From positions 1-10,129 of the forward strand of contig JAWSUT010000054.1 of NCBI GenBank assembly GCA_033549345.1: a DNA stretch of 10,129 nt. The letters run 5' to 3'. Source of the DNA: JAWSUT01 sp033549345 (GTDB taxonomy: Bacteria; Bacillota; Dethiobacteria; Dethiobacterales; Dethiobacteraceae). Both the position numbers and the translations under genes were made by a program. Under the pieces are notes generated by a model. That model did not search any database and had not been told where the DNA came from. It saw only the letters and a list, made by a program, of their open reading frames with translations. This document shows, piece after piece, positions 1 through 6,719 of this stretch; the first letter of the stretch is position 1; each line of letters starts with the position of its first letter.

Positions 1-53
1 CGAAAAAGCAGCTCGAGCTCTACCGGCTGCTCGGAGTGGAGCCACCGGCATAG
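1..53 (+). CDS. Possible C-terminal tail of an upstream protein (maybe a transposase)
   Basis: Frame 3 is open from the window edge and ends with TAG at 51-53, giving a 16-residue tail ending in LLGVEPPA. These 50 bases are GC-rich (32 of 50), unlike the AT-richer chemoreceptor that follows. The tail recalls C-termini of some IS4/IS1634-type transposases, which often stop just before the terminal inverted repeat; positions 54-79 could be such a repeat. That is a guess from a very short stretch and the other end is outside the window. It could equally be the end of an unrelated gene or a chance open frame. Confidence 0.3.
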   Translation, partial: KKQLELYRLLGVEPPA

Positions 54-54
54 G

Positions 55-1989
55 TATAAAATCGCGGGAATTCAGGTAATATTCCTACTGATTGGTCTGA
101 TTCCTGTAATATCTGTATCCTTATTATCTTTCACCAATGCTAAGACTAATATTGAAACTGAAGCCTATAAAGCTCTAGGTATGTATGCTGGACTAACGGA
201 TGCTCAGATTAGCAGCTTCCTTTCAGAGCGCGGAGGTGATGCGAGCGTTTATGTATCCTCAGATAATGTGACCAAAGCCATGAATGCATTACGTGCCGCG
301 AATTGGGATGAAACCGACCCTTTATGGCTATCCCTGAAAAATGACCTCAGTCGTTTTTCCAGCATCCTTGTGGATGAGTTTGGATACAGTTTTGTTTTTT
401 TAACAGATGTGACAGGAAGAGCTGTTTACAGTTCACAGGAAGGTGTAGAAGGAGCAGATTTATCTGTTCGTGATTATGTTCAGACTTCTTTACGTGGGGA
501 AATGAATTGGTCAGATTTGTTTTTCTCGACTATTGTTAATGAAAATACCATAGTACTTTCACTTCCCATAAGAACTAACGGGCTTTCAGGGGAAATTATG
601 GGAACAGCAAATCTCGTCCTCACAGAAGACCTACTGGCCAAGATTGTTCATGAAGGTGTAGAAACGCTAGGAAAATCGGCGGATTCTTACCTGATTAATG
701 CACAAGGACTTTTATTAACGGATACGTTACTTGGTGACTTTGCCCAAGATGCATCACTGAAAGAAACAATAGATACAGACGTTGTGCGAGAGTTGTCCAA
801 CGCTATCGAAAATGGAAACACAGATTTTCATTGGCAGGGTATTTATATTGATTATCTTGGAAACCAAGTCCTTGGGTCTGCTGAAGTCATGCGATTGGGT
901 ACTGGATATGCAGGTTTGGTGGTAGAAATTGATGAGGATGAGGCTTTTGCTGGCGTATATGCTATGAAAAATCGTATGCTAATGATTCTCTTTGTCACAA
1001 TATTTCTGGTGGCTGGTACGGGATACTTTATCGCTTCCAACACAGCGAAGCCAATTATTTCTATAGCAGACGTAGCAAAACAAGTTGCTGGCGGTGACTT
1101 TACTGTTTCAACTGAAATAAAAAGAAATGATGAGATTGGACAGTTAGGCAATGCGTTTAATACAATGAATGAAAATCTACGTAAGCTTATTCGCCAGGCG
1201 GTCCTGACAGCCACAGGCGTAAATGAAGGCAGTGAAGCATTGTCCACGGCAGTGGAATCTGTGAGCGCGTCACTGGAAGAAGTGGCAGCCAGCACCAATC
1301 AGTTCTCCAGCAATACGTTAGAGATGAGCGCAAGTTCACAAGAAATGGCTGAGTTGTCGAATCAAGTTGCGACCAGTGCCGCAGAAGGCAGCGCTGCCGT
1401 AGATAACGCTATTTTGCAGATGCAGGAAATTAATTCCATGGTTGAAGGGCTTCGCAATGTCATTGGTGCGTTGGATAAGCGTTCGCAGGATATTGGTAAT
1501 ATTGTTGGCCTCATCACTGATGTTGCAGAACAGACAAATTTGCTTGCATTAAATGCAGCTATTGAGGCTGCAAGAGCAGGTGAGCAGGGTCGAGGCTTTG
1601 CTGTTGTCGCCGAGGAAGTGCGGAAGCTGGCTGAACAGTCTCGCTCCGCAGCTGAGGAGATACGAAAACTTGTTAGAGAAACACAGGAAGAAAGTAGCCG
1701 TGCCGTAACTAGTATGGAAAAAGGCGTGGAGACCGTTCGAAGTGGTTCAGATGTTGTTTTAGCAAGCGGCGACACATTCAAGGAAATTGTCAAAAATGTA
1801 AATAGTATAGTACAAAAAATTGAAGTGGTTTCTTCATCCGCTCAAGAGGTTAGTGCTGGCAGCGAAGAAATTGCTGCATCAACAGAAGAGCAATCCTCAG
1901 TTATGGAAGAGATAAATGCATCTGCTGAGGAACTGAGAGCAAATGCAGATGCCCTGATTAAAGAATTGAATCGCTTTAAGTATAACTAA
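55..1989 (+). CDS. Methyl-accepting chemotaxis protein, 5' end unresolved or disrupted
   Basis: Transmembrane chemoreceptor that senses a ligand outside the cell and controls the CheA/CheW kinase. Numbering from the Met at 181: a first membrane segment is encoded upstream (76-132, VIFLLIGLIPVISVSLLSF). Residues about 1-260 form a Cache-like periplasmic sensor, the second membrane segment is at 266-286, HAMP at about 288-340, and the coiled-coil signalling domain runs from about 345 to the end. The conserved hairpin tip is at about 447-487 (EQTNLLALNAAIEAARAGEQ and GRGFAVVAEEVRKLAEQS). Starting at ATG 181 would drop membrane segment 1, so the true start is upstream. The frame is open to the window edge, yet offers no ATG, GTG or TTG, and codons before about 55 do not look like a receptor. 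The 5' end may be replaced by an insertion. No CheW-binding pentapeptide tail. Ligand unknown. Confidence 0.9.
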   Translation, partial: YKIAGIQVIFLLIGLIPVISVSLLSFTNAKTNIETEAYKALGMYAGLTDAQISSFLSERGGDASVYVSSDNVTKAMNALRAANWDETDPLWLSLKNDLSRFSSILVDEFGYSFVFLTDVTGRAVYSSQEGVEGADLSVRDYVQTSLRGEMNWSDLFFSTIVNENTIVLSLPIRTNGLSGEIMGTANLVLTEDLLAKIVHEGVETLGKSADSYLINAQGLLLTDTLLGDFAQDASLKETIDTDVVRELSNAIENGNTDFHWQGIYIDYLGNQVLGSAEVMRLGTGYAGLVVEIDEDEAFAGVYAMKNRMLMILFVTIFLVAGTGYFIASNTAKPIISIADVAKQVAGGDFTVSTEIKRNDEIGQLGNAFNTMNENLRKLIRQAVLTATGVNEGSEALSTAVESVSASLEEVAASTNQFSSNTLEMSASSQEMAELSNQVATSAAEGSAAVDNAILQMQEINSMVEGLRNVIGALDKRSQDIGNIVGLITDVAEQTNLLALNAAIEAARAGEQGRGFAVVAEEVRKLAEQSRSAAEEIRKLVRETQEESSRAVTSMEKGVETVRSGSDVVLASGDTFKEIVKNVNSIVQKIEVVSSSAQEVSAGSEEIAASTEEQSSVMEEINASAEELRANADALIKELNRFKYN

Positions 1990-2014
1990 GTATGTCCCTA
2001 ATGTTACACTTTGG

Positions 2015-2048
2015 GCAAATACGGGGCACTCCCCGTATTTGCTTTTTT
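2015..2048 (+). terminator. Rho-independent terminator of the chemoreceptor gene
   Basis: A perfect 12-bp stem (GCAAATACGGGG at 2015-2026 with CCCCGTATTTGC at 2031-2042), a 4-base CACT loop and six T follow the chemoreceptor stop codon by 25 bases. Confidence 0.95.
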
Positions 2049-2068
2049 CGGTTGGTGCGAATTATAGT
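2039..2068 (+). promoter_or_regulatory. Weak candidate sigma-A promoter before the small-ORF/cheX cluster
   Basis: TTGCTT (2039-2044), 18-base spacer, TATAGT (2063-2068). The -35 lies in the terminator's 3' arm and T-tract. It is the only promoter-like pair I see between the MCP terminator and cheX. Match quality is moderate. Confidence 0.3.
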
Positions 2069-2092
2069 AGGTAGCTACGAAAGGGGAAAGTA

Positions 2093-2212
2093 ATGCTCTC
2101 TGAGAACGTCACCGATGAATAGCAGAAAAAGTACAAAGCAGCCATCGCTATTTTATATCAACTGGCTGAAACAGGGGGAGTAGTTAATGACCATTCACCA
2201 ACTGCGCCATGA
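2093..2212 (+). pseudogene. Broken SHOCT-like small ORF with in-frame amber stop
   Basis: A strong ribosome binding site (AAAGGGG, 2080-2086) precedes ATG 2093. The frame reads MLSENVTDE, then TAG at 2120-2122, then QKKYKAAIAILYQLAETGGV and a stop at 2210-2212. The pattern (V-T-[DE]-E, a K/Y-rich helix, then ILxxLxxxG) is like the small SHOCT-type proteins that accompany serine recombinases in clostridial mobile elements, from my recollection of that family. The usual ending after the helix is missing. The stop and the lost C-terminus indicate decay. No recombinase is visible nearby. It overlaps the next small ORF by 26 bases. Confidence 0.45.
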
Positions 2213-2327
2213 GTTCGGGGAAAAATTTTATCTTGATAATGCTGGCCAGAAAACTGGATATGTTCAAAGCATGAACATTCCAAGTAAGGCTGTTTGGTTT
2301 ATGCGGCATTTACAAGATTATAAATAA
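2187..2327 (+). CDS. Small hypothetical protein, 46 aa
   Basis: ATG 2187 is preceded by GGGGGAG (2174-2180) at 6 bases, a good ribosome binding site. The product begins MTIHQLRHEFGEKFYLDN and ends AVWFMRHLQDYK; it is charged and aromatic-rich, with no membrane segment or signal peptide. I do not recognise it. It starts inside the end of the broken SHOCT-like ORF and stops 14 bases before cheX, so it may be translated on the same message. It may be a remnant of the same mobile element, or a chance ORF; the ribosome binding site and protein-like composition favour a real gene. Confidence 0.4.
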   Translation: MTIHQLRHEFGEKFYLDNAGQKTGYVQSMNIPSKAVWFMRHLQDYK

Positions 2328-2341
2328 GGATGTGTCTCTGA

Positions 2342-2803
2342 ATGAAAATTGAATATATTAATCCGTTTTTAATGGCATGTGCGGATGTTGTAAACCAAAT
2401 GTGCCAAATTAATATTGAACGAGGAAAGCCCTTTATAAAAAAAGGTACATTTCCCATAGAAAGTGTAGCTGTTTCAGTTGGCATTGCAGGCGAAGTTAAA
2501 GGTGAGGTTCTCTACTGCATGAACAAAGAAACCGCTTTTCATGTTGCTTCGCTATTGATGTGCGGGATGGAAGTTATTGAATTTCATGATTTGTGTAAAA
2601 GTGCAATTTCTGAATTAGGTAATATCATAACAGGACATGCTTCTATAGAATTATCGAAAATGGGCCACAACATCGACATCACTCCACCAAAAGTTTTAGT
2701 GGGGCAAGAAATCCAGGTTTTCATGCCTAATGCTGTTACAATATGTGTTCCCATGAAATTAACAGATAGGTACGTTATTGATATTAATGTTTCTCTAAAA
2801 TAA
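2342..2803 (+). CDS. cheX: CheX-type chemotaxis phosphatase
   Basis: 153-residue cytoplasmic protein of the CheC/CheX/FliY family, which removes phosphate from CheY-P and resets the flagellar motor signal. The family signature E-x-x-N, which supplies the catalytic Glu and Asn, is seen as SELGN at residues 90-94 (E91, N94) followed by the helix IITGHASIELS. A single such motif and the length fit CheX, which works as a dimer, rather than CheC, which has two motifs. Start ATG 2342; AAGGA at 2326-2330 lies 11 bases upstream, a rather long spacing. An upstream chemoreceptor supports the role. The gene is 38 bases before the YbjQ-family gene, with no convincing terminator between, so the two may be co-transcribed. 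Confidence 0.85.
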   Translation: MKIEYINPFLMACADVVNQMCQINIERGKPFIKKGTFPIESVAVSVGIAGEVKGEVLYCMNKETAFHVASLLMCGMEVIEFHDLCKSAISELGNIITGHASIELSKMGHNIDITPPKVLVGQEIQVFMPNAVTICVPMKLTDRYVIDINVSLK

Positions 2804-2842
2804 AGCATGATTAATTATTATCATAACGGAGGAGGGTAAATC

Positions 2843-3163
2843 ATGATTATCACAACAACACCGAGTGTGGAAGGCAGAAAAATTACACAGTACAAGGAAA
2901 TTGTTTTTGGGGAAGTTATTTCGGGGGTGGATTTTATCAAGGATTTTTCGGCAGGACTGCGCAACTTCTTTGGCGGGCGTTCCGGTGCGTATGAGGGCGA
3001 ACTGATTCAGGCACGGGAAGCTGCCATCAAGGAGATGGGAGAACGGGCGGCAGCGCTTGGCGCCAATGCTGTAGTCGGCGTCGATATTGATTACGAAGTT
3101 TTGGGCCAGGGAGGCAATATGTTGATGGTTACCGCCTCCGGAACCGCTGTGGTGGTTGAGTAA
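2843..3163 (+). CDS. YbjQ/UPF0145 family protein
   Basis: 106-residue protein of the YbjQ family (also called UPF0145 or putative heavy-metal-binding domain). Recognised from full-length similarity: the opening MIITTTPSVEGRKI, YKEIVFGEVISGVD in the middle, the GGRSGAYEGEL turn at about 44-54, the helix AREAAIKEMGERAAALGANA, and the C-terminal strand MLMVTASGTAVVVE. The length is typical. Known members form small oligomeric rings and the biochemical role is not settled, so no function is claimed. GGAGGAGGG at 2828-2836 fixes ATG 2843. It converges with ilvA across a shared terminator. Confidence 0.85.
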   Translation: MIITTTPSVEGRKITQYKEIVFGEVISGVDFIKDFSAGLRNFFGGRSGAYEGELIQAREAAIKEMGERAAALGANAVVGVDIDYEVLGQGGNMLMVTASGTAVVVE

Positions 3164-3178
3164 AACTGAAATAGACCT

Positions 3179-3217
3179 AAAAAGCACCCGGAACTGTGAA
3201 GTTCAGGGTGCTTTTTT
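3179..3217. terminator. Bidirectional terminator between ybjQ-like gene and ilvA
   Basis: AAAAGCACCC (3180-3189) pairs with GGGTGCTTTT (3206-3215); an inner GAAC/GTTC extension surrounds a small loop. T-runs occur on both strands (TTTTTT at 3212-3217, and A-run 3179-3183 read as T on the minus strand), so it can end both converging transcripts. Confidence 0.9.
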
Positions 3218-3218
3218 C

Positions 3219-4424
3219 TTAATAAACTTTGGTCAGGTTATAACCCGCTTTTTCCAGCTCCTCGGTGATTCTGCGGATATGCTTGTGTCCGTTTGTTTCC
3301 ACAGTCACTTCCAGCTGCACATCCATAAAACGGTGGAATGTTTTAAACTGGTTGTGGTCAAGTTTAATTATATTTGCATTGAGCCGGGCCAGTATTTCCG
3401 AAATTTTAAGCAGCTCGCCCGGCCTGTCGGGTAAATCCACGGAGAAGGAGAAGATCCGCCCCCGGGAAAACAGCCCCCGGTTAATCATGGCCGAAATTGT
3501 CAGCACGTCGATATTGCCGCCGCTGACGATACTGATGATATTTTTGTCTCTCTCTTTAATTTTTTTCAGGCCCGCCAAAGAAAGGACGCCGGCATTTTCT
3601 CCCACCAGCTTGTGTTTATCCAAAAGCAGCAAAAATGCCTCCATAATATCAAAGTCGGACACAGTAACAATCTCATCCACATAATTACGGATAATCGGGA
3701 ACGTTACATCACCGGGATTCTTGACGGCAACACCATCGGCGATTGTGTCCACTGTGTCCAGAAAGACAATCTTATTATGTTCCACGGACACCTTCATCGC
3801 CTGGGCTCCCTCAGGCTCGACACCGATAACCTTAATCCCGGGCTTCAGTGCTTTGGCAGCCATGGCCACACCACTGATCAGGCCGCCTCCGCCAATAGGC
3901 ACGAGCAGGCAGTCAGCTTCCGGCAGCTCTGCGAGAACTTCCAGGGCGATTGTCCCCTGTCCTTCAATTACATCCAGATCGTTAAAAGGGTGCACAAAAA
4001 TATAGTTATTTTCCTGCTGCAGTCTGACGGCCTCGCTATAGGCATCATCATAGCCGCCACCATACAATTCCACCTTGGCACCGTAACCCTTTGTGGCCTC
4101 CACTTTAATCAGCGGAGCCGTCTGGGGCATAACAATTGTGACATCCACGCCAAGCTTTTGAGCCGCATAGGCAACACCCTGAGCGTGATTTCCCGCAGAT
4201 GAGGCAATCAGCCCCTGCTGTTTCTCCTGCTCAGATAACTTTGCTATCTTATTGTAGGCACCGCGAATTTTAAAAGAGCCCGTAATCTGCAGGTTTTCCG
4301 GCTTTAACCAGACCTGATTTGCCGATTCGTTACTGAAGGCGGAACTGTAAATCAGTTTTGTCTGATTGATCATGCCGCCAAGCCGGTTTGCTGCCTCCCA
4401 AAACTGATCAGTGCTGATTTGCAT
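3219..4424 (-). CDS. ilvA: Threonine ammonia-lyase (threonine deaminase), ACT-containing
   Basis: PLP enzyme converting L-threonine to 2-oxobutanoate and ammonia, the first step toward isoleucine or of threonine catabolism. 401 residues: fold-type II PLP domain at about 1-315 and one C-terminal ACT domain at about 325-400 (FSFSVDLPDRPGELLKISEI). The PLP lysine is K52 in GSFKIRGAY; SSAGNHAQG at 75-83 is the substrate loop; GGGGLISG at 178-185 holds the PLP phosphate; SGGNID at 301-306 lies near the pyridine end. A single ACT domain and about 400 residues fit the short clostridial/TdcB-like type rather than the 514-residue E. coli IlvA with two ACT-like modules, so the role may be biosynthetic or catabolic. 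ATG 4424 has GGGGGG seven bases upstream. No ilv operon neighbours are present. Confidence 0.93.
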   Translation of the reverse strand: MQISTDQFWEAANRLGGMINQTKLIYSSAFSNESANQVWLKPENLQITGSFKIRGAYNKIAKLSEQEKQQGLIASSAGNHAQGVAYAAQKLGVDVTIVMPQTAPLIKVEATKGYGAKVELYGGGYDDAYSEAVRLQQENNYIFVHPFNDLDVIEGQGTIALEVLAELPEADCLLVPIGGGGLISGVAMAAKALKPGIKVIGVEPEGAQAMKVSVEHNKIVFLDTVDTIADGVAVKNPGDVTFPIIRNYVDEIVTVSDFDIMEAFLLLLDKHKLVGENAGVLSLAGLKKIKERDKNIISIVSGGNIDVLTISAMINRGLFSRGRIFSFSVDLPDRPGELLKISEILARLNANIIKLDHNQFKTFHRFMDVQLEVTVETNGHKHIRRITEELEKAGYNLTKVY

Positions 4425-4450
4425 GACAACACCCCCCTTTCCATCTCACG

Positions 4451-4490
4451 TTTAACCTGATACTATAATTATAATTATGACATCAAACTG
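4451..4490. promoter_or_regulatory. AT-rich divergent promoter region with 14-bp palindrome
   Basis: Between ilvA (minus) and the ArsC-like gene (plus) lies the perfect palindrome ATAATTATAATTAT (4465-4478). It offers TATAAT-type -10 boxes on both strands (plus: 4464-4469 and 4470-4475). I see no convincing -35 box at 17 bases for either direction, so exact promoters are not assigned. Confidence 0.3.
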
Positions 4491-4545
4491 TGATTGAATC
4501 CTTTATCTAAGCTTAACACACGTACTAAAAAAGGAGAAGCCGGTT

Positions 4546-4884
4546 ATGAATATCCAGATTTTTGGCAGAAGCAAATGTTTCGATACCAAAAAGGCCCAGC
4601 GCTATTTTAAAGAAAGACGGATTTCTTTTCAGTTCATCGATTTGCAGCAAAAGAGCCTCAGCAAAGGGGAGCTGCAAAGTGTCGGCGCAGCTGTGGGCCT
4701 CAACAGCCTGATTGACGAAAGTGCCAAAGAATATCAAAAGCTCAATCTGGACCGTATTGTCAGCGCCCCGATGCGCGAGGAACTGCTTCTAAACAACCCG
4801 AAGCTGTATAAAACTCCCATTGTCCGCAACGGCAGGCAGGCTACGGTGGGGTACCGGCCGGAAGTCTGGAGCGCATGGGAGTGA
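4546..4884 (+). CDS. ArsC/Spx-family thioredoxin-fold protein
   Basis: 112-residue cytoplasmic protein of the ArsC/YffB/Spx family. The N-terminal strand-turn-helix IFGRSKCFDTKKAQRYFKER carries the single family cysteine, C11, in the YffB-like arrangement C-x-x-T followed by KKA. A second hallmark is KTPIVRNGRQATVGYRPEVW from residue 89, whose T90-P91 forms the cis-proline side of the active site and is followed by the family Gly-Tyr-Arg-Pro segment. It lacks the CxxC of Spx, so a redox-switch regulator is unlikely; many members are called arsenate reductase without proof. No ars genes are nearby. AAGGAG at 4531-4536 sets ATG 4546. It ends 7 bases from the converging ferredoxin-like gene, with no clear terminator between. 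Confidence 0.85.
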   Translation: MNIQIFGRSKCFDTKKAQRYFKERRISFQFIDLQQKSLSKGELQSVGAAVGLNSLIDESAKEYQKLNLDRIVSAPMREELLLNNPKLYKTPIVRNGRQATVGYRPEVWSAWE

Positions 4885-4891
4885 GTCTGGC

Positions 4892-5464
4892 CTAATGCAG
4901 CTTCTTGCTGCAGGCAGTGATGCATTCGGCACATCCCCTCATGCAATAAGCCAGGCATTTGTGCATGAAAAATCCTGCCCCGGCAAAGGCATTTGCAGGG
5001 CACGCCTCCCGGCAGCCGCCACAATCTTTGCAGTGGGACGGGTCTGTGGCGCCCTGTGTTTCACCGGATACGGGCAGGGGAGCATCGGTAAACAGAGCGG
5101 CAAAAAGCAAGCCCGAGCCAAAGTCTTTGTTGACAACGATGCCATTTTTGCCCCATTCACCCAACCCGGCTGCAACAGCCAGCGGTCGAAAATCGCCATA
5201 GACAGACCAGATTGTTTTGAGACGGACCCGATAGCCTTCAGACTGCAGCATCTGCGCAGTGATGTTCTGCACATGTTTACTGACGAGATGGTCTTTTCCC
5301 AGCAGGCGGCTGATTTTGAGCGGATGTCGCAGAAACCAGCCCTCGGAAAACGGAAAACCGAAGACAATGACCGGCTCTGTTTTTCTTATTTTTGTATAAC
5401 CCACAAGCAAGGCGCCCTCATCCAGGGCCTTCTTTTTTACATATTGCGCTAAATCCTGGTCCAC
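4892..5464 (-). CDS. Cysteine-rich 4Fe-4S protein (QueG-like ferredoxin domain)
   Basis: 190-residue protein with a C-terminal double iron-sulfur region. Starting at GTG 5464, residues 145-155 read CKDCGGCREAC followed by P, a classic CxxCxxCxxxCP cluster. A second group follows at C170, C174, C178, C181 and C185 (CLAYCMRGCAECITAC). The middle part (AVAAGLGEWGKNGIVVNKDFG, residues about 97-117) resembles the corresponding part of epoxyqueuosine reductase QueG, but the full cobalamin-binding N-terminal domain of QueG (roughly 380 residues in total) is absent. It belongs to the poorly characterised short 4Fe-4S double-cluster proteins of anaerobes; substrate and partner unknown. Start choice: GGGAGG at 5474-5479 (minus) lies 9 bases before GTG, whereas the longer frame to a TTG at 5551 has no ribosome binding site and adds unrelated residues. 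Confidence 0.75.
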   Translation of the reverse strand: MDQDLAQYVKKKALDEGALLVGYTKIRKTEPVIVFGFPFSEGWFLRHPLKISRLLGKDHLVSKHVQNITAQMLQSEGYRVRLKTIWSVYGDFRPLAVAAGLGEWGKNGIVVNKDFGSGLLFAALFTDAPLPVSGETQGATDPSHCKDCGGCREACPANAFAGAGFFMHKCLAYCMRGCAECITACSKKLH

Positions 5465-5510
5465 GAACGTATTCCTCCCAGCATGACAGGAAGCCCGGTA
5501 TCCGTATCCT

Positions 5511-5586
5511 ATGCAAAACAGAACAGTTTTATCAAAAGTATACTGGTCCAAAACGCTCCGGCTGTTGAAGCCCGAGCGTTTTGCAT
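5511..5586. repeat. Nested, mutually exclusive inverted repeats
   Basis: AAAACGCTC (5550-5558) pairs with GAGCGTTTT (5574-5582), with an inner GGCT/AGCC stem. ATGCAAAAC (5511-5519) is also the exact reverse complement of GTTTTGCAT (5578-5586). Both use the 5578-5582 bases, so only one can form. T-runs are short, so this is at best a weak terminator. It lies in the leader of the minus-strand ferredoxin-like gene and touches the mscS promoter. Confidence 0.6.
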
Positions 5587-5609
5587 TAAACTAATTTAAA
5601 GACTATATT
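5581..5609 (+). promoter_or_regulatory. Candidate sigma-A promoter of the mscS-type gene
   Basis: TTGCAT (5581-5586), 17-base spacer, TATATT (5604-5609). Transcription would begin near 5616 and give a leader of about 120 bases that contains a GC-rich hairpin (ACAG plus GCGGG at 5644-5653 with CCCGC plus CTGT at 5659-5667, one bulged A) followed by CTTT, possibly a weak attenuator. Confidence 0.5.
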
Positions 5610-5737
5610 AACTATATCCTCCTGTTTTTGCGGTATAACTAAAACAGAGCGGGTCACTCCCGCCTGTCTTTACGAAGTTCCAAATCAGGGCGCGCTGCAA
5701 CTTTAAGAAAATATTAATCTATAAAGGGGAATTCACT

Positions 5738-6643
5738 ATGAGAGAAAGCCTGGAGAATCTGCTTACAGACCCGACAGCGGCAAAACTGCTGATTATTATT
5801 TTGGGGCTTTTGGGGATTATACTCATTGTAACTTTCCTGAAACATCTGCTGGGCAGATATCTCAGAGACAGTGACAACTGGTATACAGTACGAAAAACTA
5901 TGAACGGTGCATCCTATGTCTTGTTTATTTTGTTTGTCCTCTTTGTTTACAGTGACCGTTTGGGGGACATCATGGTTATGTTGGGCGTGGCCGGTGCCGG
6001 CCTGGCATTTGCGCTGCAGGAAGTTATCATTAGCATCGCAGGCTGGATTGCGATCGTTACCGGCAGAATATTTCGCTCAGGGGACAGAGTACAGCTGGGT
6101 GGAATTAAAGGCGATGTAATTGATTTTGGGATTCTCAGGACAACCATTATGGAGATACAGGACTGGGTGGACGGCGACTTATATAACGGTAAAATTGTGC
6201 TTGTGGCTAACAGTTTTGTCTTTAGGGAACCGGTCTTTAATTATTCTACAGATTTTCCCTTCGTCTGGGATGAGCTGACGATTCCGGTTAGATTCGGCAG
6301 TGACTCCGAGCTGGCCAGAGATATTTTAAACCGTGTAGCTGATCAAGTCGTCGGAAATTACGCAAAACTGGCTGAACAGCATTGGGAGAGGATGGTAAGA
6401 AAATATTTAATTGAAGATGCCGCGACCCGACCGATGGTCACGATGGTTATTAATGATAACTGGCTGGAATACACACTGCGGTATGTCGTCCATTTCAGAA
6501 AACGCAAAACAACGCAGGATGCATTATTTACTGAAATCCTCCGGGAAGTCGAACACAGTGCGGGAAAGGTACAGTTTGCTTCTGCCACATTTGAGCTGAC
6601 AGGAATGCCGAATATAACTGTGCGCCGGGCATACGAAGCATAA
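5738..6643 (+). CDS. MscS-family mechanosensitive ion channel
   Basis: 301-residue small-conductance mechanosensitive channel subunit, expected as a membrane heptamer that opens on hypo-osmotic shock and releases solutes. Three membrane helices fit the MscS core: about 16-35 (LLIIILGLLGIILIVTF), 58-72 and the pore helix 78-112 (GVAGAGLAFALQEVIISIAG), with the Gly/Ala-rich packing face typical of TM3. The beta domain follows (FRSGDRVQLGGIKGDVIDFG, residues 112-131), then the alpha/beta cytoplasmic part to the end. Length is close to E. coli MscS (286). AAAGGGGA at 5723-5730 lies before ATG 5738. The beta domain has a long insert (IQDWVDGDLYNGKIVLVANS, 140-159), which resembles the YnaI/MscS-like subgroup rather than canonical MscS. 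Its 3' end overlaps a candidate promoter for the next gene. Confidence 0.88.
   Translation: MRESLENLLTDPTAAKLLIIILGLLGIILIVTFLKHLLGRYLRDSDNWYTVRKTMNGASYVLFILFVLFVYSDRLGDIMVMLGVAGAGLAFALQEVIISIAGWIAIVTGRIFRSGDRVQLGGIKGDVIDFGILRTTIMEIQDWVDGDLYNGKIVLVANSFVFREPVFNYSTDFPFVWDELTIPVRFGSDSELARDILNRVADQVVGNYAKLAEQHWERMVRKYLIEDAATRPMVTMVINDNWLEYTLRYVVHFRKRKTTQDALFTEILREVEHSAGKVQFASATFELTGMPNITVRRAYEA
6591..6618 (+). promoter_or_regulatory. Candidate promoter for the first cold-shock gene, inside the mscS 3' end
   Basis: TTGAGC (6591-6596), 16-base spacer, TATAAC (6613-6618). The start near 6624 would give an untranslated leader of about 95 bases before the GTG start, in line with the long leaders common for cold-shock genes. 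Read-through from mscS is also possible, as no terminator separates them. Confidence 0.35.
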
Positions 6644-6719
6644 TAATCAGCAATACAGGCAATAATAAGAAGGGTAAGTGCACTCAAAATCAAAATTGGT
6701 ATTAGGAGGCTTTAAAAAA

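Noticed and set aside
852..1793. Minus-strand open frames opposite the chemoreceptor gene
   Set aside because: They mirror the codon structure of a clear MCP, have no ribosome sites and no family resemblance.
2093..2212. Amber codon in the SHOCT-like ORF read as pyrrolysine
   Set aside because: Some anaerobic Firmicutes do use pyrrolysine, but the known Pyl proteins are methylamine methyltransferases; the ORF also lacks its normal C-terminus, so decay is the simpler reading.
3156..4202. Plus-strand open frames opposite ilvA
   Set aside because: They are antisense shadows of a strongly conserved enzyme; one begins within the shared terminator.
4546..5464. Arsenic-resistance locus
   Set aside because: The ArsC-family protein is of the YffB-like type, and no arsB, acr3 or arsR gene is present.
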